Positions 27,901 to 35,275 of a stretch of 40,408 nt of DNA are shown in pieces (the first letter of the stretch is position 1; every line of letters starts with the position of its first letter). The notes beneath the pieces are model-generated. The model had not been told where the DNA came from and searched no databases. It worked only from the letters and a program-made list of their open reading frames with translations. The stretch comes from an uncultured Clostridia bacterium (GTDB lineage: Bacteria > Bacillota > Clostridia > UMGS1810). The stretch lies in assembly GCA_934463115.1 (NCBI GenBank), contig CAKSIN010000021.1, positions 1 through 40,408 on the forward strand, given 5' to 3'. The position numbers and the translations under genes were made by a program.

Positions 27901-28310
27901 GATGCGGCAGATGTATCAACACTTGCCACAGCCTCGTACCACTTGCCGTAATTTTTGCTTTCAAAGGTGTCTATTGCGCTCATATTGCCGCCGATATTAA
28001 GCTTCATGGCAGCATTTGAACAAAATGTTCCTGCAAAAAGATATCTGATTTTTGCATATTTTTTCCCGGAAACAGCTGACGCGTCCGCACCGATACGCAC
28101 ACTCAGCTGCTTGGAGTAATTGGGGCGCACAACGAGGCTTCCGCTCTGTGAATCCCAGTCGATGCTTGCCTCTGCCGAGCCGTTTACCGATATGCCGGAA
28201 ACGCTGTCCTCCGTGTTGAACCCGAGAATATAATCCGACGATGCAAGCGCCGCCGGAGCAAGCTGCAGGAGCATGCACAGTGCAACGATTAGTGTAATAA
28301 ATCTTTTCAT
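24951..28310 (-). CDS. S-layer-anchored GH74-like beta-propeller protein
   Basis: A 1119-residue surface protein. Layout: signal peptide (1-23); one beta-rich module ending IYVDYIGFF (about 25-175); three SLH repeats (about 190-235, 244-292, 302-350, with SRAEAAAM, SRAEFATM and TRAEAVVM) plus a partial fourth; then the propeller (about 400-1119) with some eleven Asp boxes, including SLDGGKTW, SDDGGYTW, THDGGNTW, STDGGYNW and SCDSGETW. SLH repeats normally sit at a terminus; here they lie between two extracellular parts. The propeller aligns end to end with the downstream protein (both have INSWW, PIQDF, a GR.....VHP..GY end and LAPPY or FAPPY). D455 and D813 are candidate catalytic acids by analogy with GH74. 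AGGAGG lies nine bases ahead of ATG. Predicted: S-layer-tethered polysaccharide hydrolase, substrate unproven. Confidence 0.82.
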   Translation of the reverse strand: MKRFITLIVALCMLLQLAPAALASSDYILGFNTEDSVSGISVNGSAEASIDWDSQSGSLVVRPNYSKQLSVRIGADASAVSGKKYAKIRYLFAGTFCSNAAMKLNIGGNMSAIDTFESKNYGKWYEAVASVDTSAASGSIELLPASAPESLWSTTQNIYVDYIGFFDTLESANAFSEPDDTDEAPKYVAEDESSAIKMSQDAKFLRGYQGARSFRPDSPISRAEAAAMISRIINGGKAASTEIPFADVASDSWYFADVAKLLANGVVSSDTQYRPDAAISRAEFATMLYRLGQFDIMKVSSFVDVAQDSYFFKPVITASGNGVVNGYSDGTFRPYNAITRAEAVVMLSRMTSGEPDKTPTGQLYTDVPETHWAYREIMLATNGAALADSGEDGTGEIELLNGIFDQYNAKGNVWEAVPLVTKEMKDKGNIGGEGGQIQVSLTIDSTGNFLITHADVGNIQRSLDGGKTWEDCGRGLGGEGANTSAIDPNNSSRVITLTRNGNSETYVKRFGTTSFGLYISEDYAETYKQVLTYSDPTIAYSRTSIIFDPTSMDEKINGSRIAYYSTYTETLTGGAANISAFEQENGYNQGPGLYRSDDGGYTWKLVNSDMSAATLTVSHDNGNLIAVKNNTLYLSKDKGETFSQIMTDVYYADSFASQPKNIYALGTNGVYTSKNNGESFEKTGSGTPPAGTKGVTCFRVSPANPENMAFGRSSTITTEQYDLAYTHDGGNTWSISKYDESSNIFKQEPRAKQIVWHPTDPNKIWTTSDWVQSSTDGGANFSWDFNGGVGTCINSWWRPSTYDSNMWLIPIQDFSGVVTFDNGETFTDIRDYANAFGFSHLYGGCVVDENTMFVARTTSWEADRLELCGTHDGGKSWEIYGTIDTGFRNTRFFQSPSDPKVIFAGNWRSTDGGYNWEVMEDVKCVSAYSKKDPRLFGMGSDGYTIKVSSDNGSTWTTYVTGERIEGREWGGIQYGLDFDYDNNILYYSQYGAVWKVTADGKKTSLWENEKAGGGELWCSGLAVDPIHPEVLYIAGIGSTASYFTECNEMYTILRSCDSGETWQVISSVDTDKTIIKDGPAVGRGMKRYIFVHPDTGYAYFSAANNGLWKLAPPYELDAK

Positions 28311-28323
28311 TATGCCATTCCTC

Positions 28324-31167
28324 CTACCTTACATCGCTTGTGTCGTTTATAATATACAGTATTTCGGAAAATCCCCATTTTGTAACGGAGATTATTCTGG
28401 AGCACTCCTTGCCATAGCTCACATAATCTTTGATATTATCGAGGGTAACGGCACCCTGATAGTTACCGTTGGCGTCTATCCTGATATCGCGGCCTGTTTT
28501 GTCTATATGAACAAGACCATCTCCGAATATATCGAGGTTTTCCAAATCGTAATCCAGCGTGTTCAAATCGCCGTCAAAGGTGTGCAGATTTGCTGTGGTA
28601 ACCTTTGCCGTCTTGCCCTTTACCTCGTAGACATCATAGTACACCATTCGCGGATATGTGTATATATCGCCGTGCCGACGGCGCATATCCGAGCGCGAAC
28701 TTGCCTTGAATGCCTTATCGGGATCGGACTCACTCGCGTCGAACACAAGGAATATCGTTACAATCTCATTTTTATTGTTCAGGTCGTACCAGATTATATC
28801 GCCGATTCCAAGCTCGTAGGTGTTTTTGTCGTCGGGATCGGTTACGGGAACATACTTCCAGTATTTTTCCTCCGTGGCATATATTGTGCCGGAGCTGTAG
28901 TTGTTTCCGGTAACGCTGAGCTGCTTTGCATCTCCTGCCGTTTCGCCGGCTACAGTCTGTATATCGGTTATTGTGCGCACATTCTGCTGAGTAACGCTGC
29001 CCTGACTTTGACCTGACTCATCTATAGTGAGGAGAACATCCGCCGCAAATGACGAATCATTAAACTGATACGCTTCTATCTTATAAAAACTGTCCGACTT
29101 GTAGTAATCCTTTGCATTGGTGTACACACCGAAGCTGCCCTCATCCGCACCCTTTGGCGACGACGGAACGGTGAATATTGTGTAGCTTGTTCCGAGAACC
29201 ACCTTTACATCTCTGCCGAAGGTTACACCGGTCGCATTTTTGTGAAGCATTGAATCCGGTGTACTTGAATTGAGGTATGATGAATAGGTAATCCTGAAGC
29301 TCGAATCGGTTTCCTTTGCGCCGGCGTGGCGGTTTGCAAATTCCGCGCCGCTTACAACCTGCGGCTGGTTATTGTACGGAGTGTCTATCGCCGTAATCTT
29401 GCCGTCGGAGTTGAGCGCATACTGGATAACCTGCGACAGCACCTCGTTTTGCCCTTTTCGGAGCATTTCGAGAGCCTTTTCGTGGTCGACCTTTTCGTTG
29501 TCCACGGTGATTTTGTCACCGGCAGCCTCAAAAGCCTCAAGCTTGCCGCCGGTTGTAAATATGCTGAATGCCAATGTGGCGTTGAGCGATTTTTGATTTG
29601 CTTCGGCTGCGTCTACAAGATACCCCACCTCGTAGCCGGAGCTGCCATACTCCATGTATGCGACTTTGCCGGCAGATGTGAGATACGCCGTTACGCGTTT
29701 GCCGGAGAAAACATTGTTGTCTACAGCAGTGCCGTTGTCGGTGTAGGTAAATTTATCGGTATGTGCGCGGAAGTAGTCAATATCCACATCATACTTTTCG
29801 CCGTCAACAACAAGAATATCATTGCCAGCTTTAAACGAATTTACCGTTCCCTTAACGGTTTTGGACGCGGCGTCAATGCGCAGGTACTGCCCGTCCTTGC
29901 TCTGATATACCATAAGGACATCACCCTTTTTAAGAGCGGAGATATCCACCGGTTTGCCGTCTTTTGTAACCTCGAGAATCGTTGTGTCGCTCCACTTAAC
30001 CGTGCCGTCGCCGAATTTGTCGGCAATAACTCTGTTTGACATATCGGGTTTTGTGGCTGTTTTAACAAAATAACTGTCGACATACACTATTTCGTACCTG
30101 CCGTCGCCGTTGCCGTCCACAAGGCGAACCGAACCGTTTTGCGGCCGAAGGTCTGCCGAGTTATACAGCGGTGCAAGCTGGCTGTTGATGATAACAATGC
30201 AGTCGCGCTCAACAGATACTGTCCTGCGTCTGCTGTCGGAATCGAAATATGTATATACAAAATTCTTAAACCCCGAAATATCCTTTGCGTCTATTTCGAG
30301 AGAGTCTTTGCCGCTCATTCTGTCGGCAAAAACATATATTATTGTCTGCTGCGAACCCGAGCCCTTTACAATACATTCCACAGTGCTTCCGAGATAGCGG
30401 TTCATATCCACATCGGTGCGGAATCTTTCGCCGGCAATCTCGGCGTAGCCCTTGCCGAGCCCGGGTGCGCCGGTGAGAGTTGTCTGCTCATTTGCGGTAA
30501 TGCGGCCGCGCATGATTCTGCAGTCAAAGGCGTCTTCTATATACGAAACACCCGTCTTTTCCACATTCACGGAGCCGGAGCTTGAATATGTGTACACACT
30601 CTCGGTTCCCAGCGCGTCAACAAGCGCATTGGCAAGGCTGCCGTAGGTTACATCGGAATTTATTTTGAGTTTTTTGCAAACTCCGATTTTTGTTGCCGCC
30701 ATATTGTAGCTTCCGAAATATTTTGCAACATCGGTGTAGCCGAGGCTCACAACAACTGCCTTGATAACATCTATTCCCGTGATATTTTTTGCGGAGCGAA
30801 AATCACCCGTAACACCGTCGTCCATCAGACCGTAGGTTACGGCAGCCGATGCATACAGCGCCGCGTCGGTGTCGAGGTCTCTGTACTCCGGCGCAGTGCC
30901 CGGGAGCGGAGACGCGGAAAAGCGAACCGCAATCTTTGCAAATTCACCGCGTGTTACAACTGCCGATGAATCGGCAATCTGTGATTCATCCAGTATGCCG
31001 AGAGCGGCAAGAGCCAGCATATCGTCGGTTGCGGGCACAACCGCCTTTTCTTCGGCTTCATTCTGCTGCTGTGACGGCTGTTCGTCTGCGGCATATGCCG
31101 TCGGCACAAAGGTAACCGACGAAATCAGCATTGCCGAAGTCAATATGAAAGATAAAAGCTTTTTCAT
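28324..31167 (-). CDS. Large S-layer protein with N-terminal SLH-like region
   Basis: A 947-residue secreted protein. Signal peptide: LLSFILTSAMLISSVTFVPTAYA. A Gln/Glu-rich spacer leads into a divergent SLH region (about 46-190: ALAALGILD, VTRGEFAKIAVRF, YRDLDTDAALYASAAVTYGLM, GIDVIKAVVVSLGY). The remaining about 750 residues are beta-rich repeats with many Asp/Lys/Thr and no catalytic motif I can name. SLH first, long beta-rich body after, is the layout of structural S-layer or surface-layer-associated proteins. The ATG overlaps the upstream stop (TAATG) with AAGGAGT just ahead, so it is coupled to the 763-residue SLH protein. It is one of seven closely spaced genes starting with a sugar-binding lipoprotein. 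Its role may be scaffold or platform for the propeller proteins; that is inference. Confidence 0.8.
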   Translation of the reverse strand: MKKLLSFILTSAMLISSVTFVPTAYAADEQPSQQQNEAEEKAVVPATDDMLALAALGILDESQIADSSAVVTRGEFAKIAVRFSASPLPGTAPEYRDLDTDAALYASAAVTYGLMDDGVTGDFRSAKNITGIDVIKAVVVSLGYTDVAKYFGSYNMAATKIGVCKKLKINSDVTYGSLANALVDALGTESVYTYSSSGSVNVEKTGVSYIEDAFDCRIMRGRITANEQTTLTGAPGLGKGYAEIAGERFRTDVDMNRYLGSTVECIVKGSGSQQTIIYVFADRMSGKDSLEIDAKDISGFKNFVYTYFDSDSRRRTVSVERDCIVIINSQLAPLYNSADLRPQNGSVRLVDGNGDGRYEIVYVDSYFVKTATKPDMSNRVIADKFGDGTVKWSDTTILEVTKDGKPVDISALKKGDVLMVYQSKDGQYLRIDAASKTVKGTVNSFKAGNDILVVDGEKYDVDIDYFRAHTDKFTYTDNGTAVDNNVFSGKRVTAYLTSAGKVAYMEYGSSGYEVGYLVDAAEANQKSLNATLAFSIFTTGGKLEAFEAAGDKITVDNEKVDHEKALEMLRKGQNEVLSQVIQYALNSDGKITAIDTPYNNQPQVVSGAEFANRHAGAKETDSSFRITYSSYLNSSTPDSMLHKNATGVTFGRDVKVVLGTSYTIFTVPSSPKGADEGSFGVYTNAKDYYKSDSFYKIEAYQFNDSSFAADVLLTIDESGQSQGSVTQQNVRTITDIQTVAGETAGDAKQLSVTGNNYSSGTIYATEEKYWKYVPVTDPDDKNTYELGIGDIIWYDLNNKNEIVTIFLVFDASESDPDKAFKASSRSDMRRRHGDIYTYPRMVYYDVYEVKGKTAKVTTANLHTFDGDLNTLDYDLENLDIFGDGLVHIDKTGRDIRIDANGNYQGAVTLDNIKDYVSYGKECSRIISVTKWGFSEILYIINDTSDVR

Positions 31168-33458
31168 TAGTTACTCCTTCCTGCCGCTGCGCGCTCGGCA
31201 AAAGTTATCAGTCTGTCGGCAATCACTGCCGTCTCGGCGCGTGTGGCACCGTCGCGTGGGCTGAAACGCCCGTTTGTGCCGGTAACGATTCCGTTTGCAT
31301 AAAGCGCCGAAATTGCCGTGTATGCATAATCGGAAATACTGTCTTTGTCGGCAAAATCAACATCGCCTCCGGGCATTGCACCCAGCGAATACACCGCTGC
31401 GCGGTAAGCGATAACCGCCATATCCTCGCGCGATATATTTTCGCCGATTCCGAATGTTCCGTCCGGCTTGCCGCCGACTATCTTTGCATTAACTGCCGCG
31501 GCAATATATGGAGCGTACCACTCGGATTGATTTACATCCGAAAGTCCGCAGTCCGTGCCGCCTGTATTTATCTTCATTGCTATAACTATCATTTTTACAA
31601 ATTCCTCGCGTTTGACATTGTCGAACGGAGCGAATTTGTCTGCCGATTTTCCGTTTACCACACCTTTTTTGTACAGCGAAAGAATGCTCTCCCTCGCCCA
31701 CGATGTGTCGGAAATATCGGTAAACACATCACCGTTTGGCGTCGGTGTGACCGGGTTTGACGGCTGTGTTCCGTCGGTTGATTCGCCGCCCGGTATGGCA
31801 ACGCTTATCGAACCGCCGCCGGAACCGGAACCGCGCGACGACGAGCCGCCGCGGTTGCTGACATTCTCCGGTTTTTCCTCCGTCTGCTGCTTTCCGACAA
31901 ATGCAATTGCGCTTTCAAGCTGTTTTGCAATATCACTTACGGATTCAACCTCAAGACCTGTTATGCGTTTATACACCCTTTCGAGGTCATCCGTCTTATC
32001 GGTAAGCGCCTTGTAGGTGTCGGCGGTGTAGCCGAATGCGGAAAGGTTGTTTTCCACCATATAGCGGACATATTCGCCGTTTATGCAGACACCGTAGATG
32101 CCAAGGATAACATTTTGCCTGAACGCATCATAGTTTGCCGACGCAAGTATGCGCACAGATGCAGCAGAGCGCTCGTCATCGCTGAGCATTGTCTGATACA
32201 TATTCCACAGCGAATGAGACGAGTAACCGAATTTATCCACCACCTCCGCAAGCTTGTCGGCATCGGCGGTTTTAATTTCGGCAAGGAAAGATTCATTTTT
32301 GAGCATATCGGCGATTGTGTCTGCCGAAACATTGCCGGCATTTGCAATCATTGCGAGAACAAATGCGTCCGCAGCATCGAACGGCAAAGCGGCATATTCG
32401 GGTGAAATATCCGACATAAGCCAGCTCCACTCACTTATAACATCCGCCGCATTTTCGGCGGTTATTTCATTGAGCGATTGAACCATAAGCGCCTTGTTTT
32501 CGTCATCTGCCTGCTTGCAATTCACAACAAGCTGCCATGTGTATTCGTTTGAATCAAATGATTTTATTACATAATCTATTGTGAGATTACCTGTATTCAC
32601 AGTTTGTGATACAATATGTGCGTGCGAGTCGGGAACAGTGAGTTTGACGTTGTCCTCAGTAAGCTCCTCCGCTCTGATATACAGGTTAGGGAGGTCCATA
32701 TATACTTTCCGTTCGAGCGGATTTGCCACCGCATCAAATTCTTCACCTTTACCGAAATCGGAAACAGCGCCCTTTACCGAGATATCAAAGTTGACAGCAG
32801 CTTCCTTTGTCTCGAAAAAGGCAATGTATTTTATAACCGCACTCACACGCACGGAGGCATTTACCGGGCTAGAGCCGGGGCAATATGTCACCGGCACCTC
32901 GCCGCTTATTCCCGTTGAATCCAGCTCCAGGACGGTTGACACAAACGCCTTTTCGCGGGCGCTTACCGTAAACTGCTTTTTATCATAAGAGTTGCCGTCT
33001 GCCGCGGTGAGCCCTGAGCCGTCGTGAGCTATTTCGGCTATCTTGTTTTTTACACCGTCTCCGAGGCGGATATACGCAGTCAGCGGATTTTCGTCATCCG
33101 ACAAGGTGTTTCGTACTGTCTGATAGCCGTATACTATTTTGGCGAATTTATATTTGCCGACATCTATATCTGTGCCGAAGGTCACTGTCGGTTCGCCCGA
33201 ATCGTCACCCTTGCCGAAATCGGCATAAACACCGAATCCGCCTGTGTTTGACGGGCGGACGCTGAGCGTTCCGCTGCCGCTTGCCGACGCGGCGGATATA
33301 TATTCCGCACAGTTTGATTCGGATGTAAAATCAAAACAAACTGCACTGTTTTCGCCGGTTTCAAATTTATCCGGAACATCGGCAAACGCAGATACCGCGG
33401 TAAATGACGATATCACCAATGCTGCCGATGTAAGATATCCCAATAATCTGTTTTTCAT
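31167..33458 (-). CDS. SLH-anchored surface protein with one YIAFF module
   Basis: A 763-residue cell-surface protein. Signal peptide (about 1-26, ending AVSAFA); one beta-rich module ending VIKYIAFFETKEAAVNF (about 36-225); an Ig-like stretch with EYTWQLVVN (about 230-315); a helical region (about 320-525) with no family I recognise; a Ser/Gly/Pro linker (about 535-575); and three canonical SLH repeats at the C-terminus (about 578-625, 639-690, 701-751; KREEFVKMIV, SREDMAVIAY, TRAETAVIAD). The beta module is the same type as in the four neighbouring surface proteins, so this protein could hold glycan at the S-layer near the transporter. GGAGG is seven bases ahead of ATG. It begins 12 bases after the permease gene stop. 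Confidence 0.85.
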   Translation of the reverse strand: MKNRLLGYLTSAALVISSFTAVSAFADVPDKFETGENSAVCFDFTSESNCAEYISAASASGSGTLSVRPSNTGGFGVYADFGKGDDSGEPTVTFGTDIDVGKYKFAKIVYGYQTVRNTLSDDENPLTAYIRLGDGVKNKIAEIAHDGSGLTAADGNSYDKKQFTVSAREKAFVSTVLELDSTGISGEVPVTYCPGSSPVNASVRVSAVIKYIAFFETKEAAVNFDISVKGAVSDFGKGEEFDAVANPLERKVYMDLPNLYIRAEELTEDNVKLTVPDSHAHIVSQTVNTGNLTIDYVIKSFDSNEYTWQLVVNCKQADDENKALMVQSLNEITAENAADVISEWSWLMSDISPEYAALPFDAADAFVLAMIANAGNVSADTIADMLKNESFLAEIKTADADKLAEVVDKFGYSSHSLWNMYQTMLSDDERSAASVRILASANYDAFRQNVILGIYGVCINGEYVRYMVENNLSAFGYTADTYKALTDKTDDLERVYKRITGLEVESVSDIAKQLESAIAFVGKQQTEEKPENVSNRGGSSSRGSGSGGGSISVAIPGGESTDGTQPSNPVTPTPNGDVFTDISDTSWARESILSLYKKGVVNGKSADKFAPFDNVKREEFVKMIVIAMKINTGGTDCGLSDVNQSEWYAPYIAAAVNAKIVGGKPDGTFGIGENISREDMAVIAYRAAVYSLGAMPGGDVDFADKDSISDYAYTAISALYANGIVTGTNGRFSPRDGATRAETAVIADRLITFAERAAAGRSN

Positions 33459-33470
33459 TTCGTCCTCCTT

Positions 33471-34325
33471 TTAGCCTTTTACTGCACCTGCCGCCATACC
33501 GTCGGTAATGTATTTGTTTCCGAAAATATACACAACCAGTACCGGCAGCAGCGCAATTACCGTAGCCGCAAACATCAGGTTCCATGATGATGCCGCCTCA
33601 CCCGAATTTTTGAGCGCCATTATTCCGACAATGAGCGTTTGCTGATCGGGGCGCGCCATAGTAAACAGAGTCGGCATGAGGTAATTATTCCACGAACCGT
33701 TGAATGCCAGCATACCCAAAGTGATGAGCACCGGTTTCAGATTCGGGAATATTATCCGAAAGAATATTCCCGTAAAGCTGCAGCCGTCAATTTTTGCCGC
33801 TTCGTCCAGTTCGTGAGGAAGGGCGTTTATAAATCCGCGCACAATATACATGTTTACAATCGGAATACCGAAGCATTGCATTACCACCAATCCCCACAGC
33901 GATGTACTGAGTCCGAAATGAGACAGAATGGAAAATGTGGGGTAAATTGTGATTCCGCCGAGCGATATAAACATCAGCGACGAAAAGATTGCAAACAGCG
34001 CCTTTTTGCCGCGGAACTCACCGCGCGCAAACACATAGCCGCAAAGCGCCGATGTAAAAAGCGTTATTACAACCGAAACGCTCGCATACCACACACTGTT
34101 AAAAAGCATGCTGCTCACGCGAAAGTTTTCCGAATTCCACGCTTCTATGTAGTTGTCGAATGTGGGATGAGTGGAAAACAGTTTTTCCGGTGTTGTCATT
34201 ATCTCCGAATTGCTCTTGAATGATGCGAGTATCAGACTGAGTATCGGGAACACCACAACAACAAGGAGCGCAGTGAGAACTGTGTACATAAATATTTTTG
34301 ATGTCAAAGATTTTCTTGTGTTCAT
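33471..34325 (-). CDS. Sugar ABC transporter permease, MalG type (CUT1)
   Basis: One of two membrane subunits of a carbohydrate importer, 284 residues, about six helices. The cytoplasmic EAA loop that docks the ATPase is DEAAKIDGCSFTGIFFRIIFP-like near residues 192-212, with the conserved G and the terminal P. An in-frame GTG at 34331 exists, but GGAGG is eight bases ahead of the ATG at 34325 and only two ahead of the GTG. It follows the partner permease by 15 bases. No ATPase gene is in the operon, as in many CUT1 systems that share one MsiK-like ATPase. The substrate is unknown, probably an oligosaccharide released by the surface proteins encoded downstream. Confidence 0.93.
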   Translation of the reverse strand: MNTRKSLTSKIFMYTVLTALLVVVVFPILSLILASFKSNSEIMTTPEKLFSTHPTFDNYIEAWNSENFRVSSMLFNSVWYASVSVVITLFTSALCGYVFARGEFRGKKALFAIFSSLMFISLGGITIYPTFSILSHFGLSTSLWGLVVMQCFGIPIVNMYIVRGFINALPHELDEAAKIDGCSFTGIFFRIIFPNLKPVLITLGMLAFNGSWNNYLMPTLFTMARPDQQTLIVGIMALKNSGEAASSWNLMFAATVIALLPVLVVYIFGNKYITDGMAAGAVKG

Positions 34326-34340
34326 TTGCACCGCCTCCTA

Positions 34341-35261
34341 TCAATAAACTTTTTGCATTTTTGCGCTGAATTTGGTGTATATTACAGCCGTTCCGGCATA
34401 TATTGCCGAGTTGATAAGCGCCATTGCACATCCGTAGCCGACATTAACTCTGCCCTGTGCAAATCCGGGAACAAACTGCGATATCAGATACGATGCCGCG
34501 GTATGAGTCATTCCGCCGGGCGCGCCGTTTGTCATGATTATTACATATTCACCGGTCTGCAGCGTTCCGTTTATCGCAAGGAGCAGTATCGTCTGAAACA
34601 CCGGGGCAATCATGGGCACCGTTATGCGAAAGAACTGCGTTCTTTTGCTTGCGCCGTCTATTGTTGCCGCCTCGTAGAGGTCATCGGGCACATTTGTAAG
34701 CGCCGCGGTAAAGTAGATTACATTTGTACCGAAATTCGACCACATGGAGCCGAGTATAAGCACGGTGAGCGCGCTGTTTTTCTGCGCAAACCAGTCTATC
34801 GGTTCGTCAATAAATCCCAACTTTGCCATCCAGTGGTTGATAAAGCCGAAATAATCGAACATATTTGCAAATATAACGGCTACAATTGTTGCGGAAATTA
34901 CCGTAGGCAAAAAGTACATGCTTCTGTAAAAATCAGATCCCTTAAGCTTTTGTTTGAGCATTACGGCGAGCACAAGCGCCACGGCAATTTCTATCGGCAC
35001 TTTGATGATTGTAAACTTGAGTGTAACACCCCATGCTTTCCAATATGCCGCATCGTGAAACCCGGTGATGAAGTTTTTTATCCCCACAAAGTGACTTTTG
35101 CCCGGAATAAGCTCATCGAAATAAAATGCCTTAACAGCCGCCCAAAGAATCGGGTACAGCGTGAAAACAAAGAATCCGATTATAGGCAGTGCAAGAAGGG
35201 CATAACACTGCAGCTCTGTTGATTGCGATTCCTTCATATACCTTTTTTTGCCTGTTGTCAT
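34341..35261 (-). CDS. Sugar ABC transporter permease, MalF/UgpA type (CUT1)
   Basis: This is the other membrane subunit of the importer, 306 residues, with about six helices. An N-terminal basic stretch is followed by ALLALPIIGFFVFTLYPILW and a FVGIKNF segment typical of this subunit. The EAA loop is YEAATIDGASKRTQFFRITVP near residues 213-233. A TTG at 35267 is also in frame, but AGGAG lies eight bases ahead of the ATG at 35261. It starts 14 bases after the binding-protein gene stop. With the binding protein and MalG-type partner it forms a complete importer apart from the ATPase. Confidence 0.93.
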   Translation of the reverse strand: MTTGKKRYMKESQSTELQCYALLALPIIGFFVFTLYPILWAAVKAFYFDELIPGKSHFVGIKNFITGFHDAAYWKAWGVTLKFTIIKVPIEIAVALVLAVMLKQKLKGSDFYRSMYFLPTVISATIVAVIFANMFDYFGFINHWMAKLGFIDEPIDWFAQKNSALTVLILGSMWSNFGTNVIYFTAALTNVPDDLYEAATIDGASKRTQFFRITVPMIAPVFQTILLLAINGTLQTGEYVIIMTNGAPGGMTHTAASYLISQFVPGFAQGRVNVGYGCAMALINSAIYAGTAVIYTKFSAKMQKVY

Positions 35262-35275
35262 TTTCAAAACTCCTT

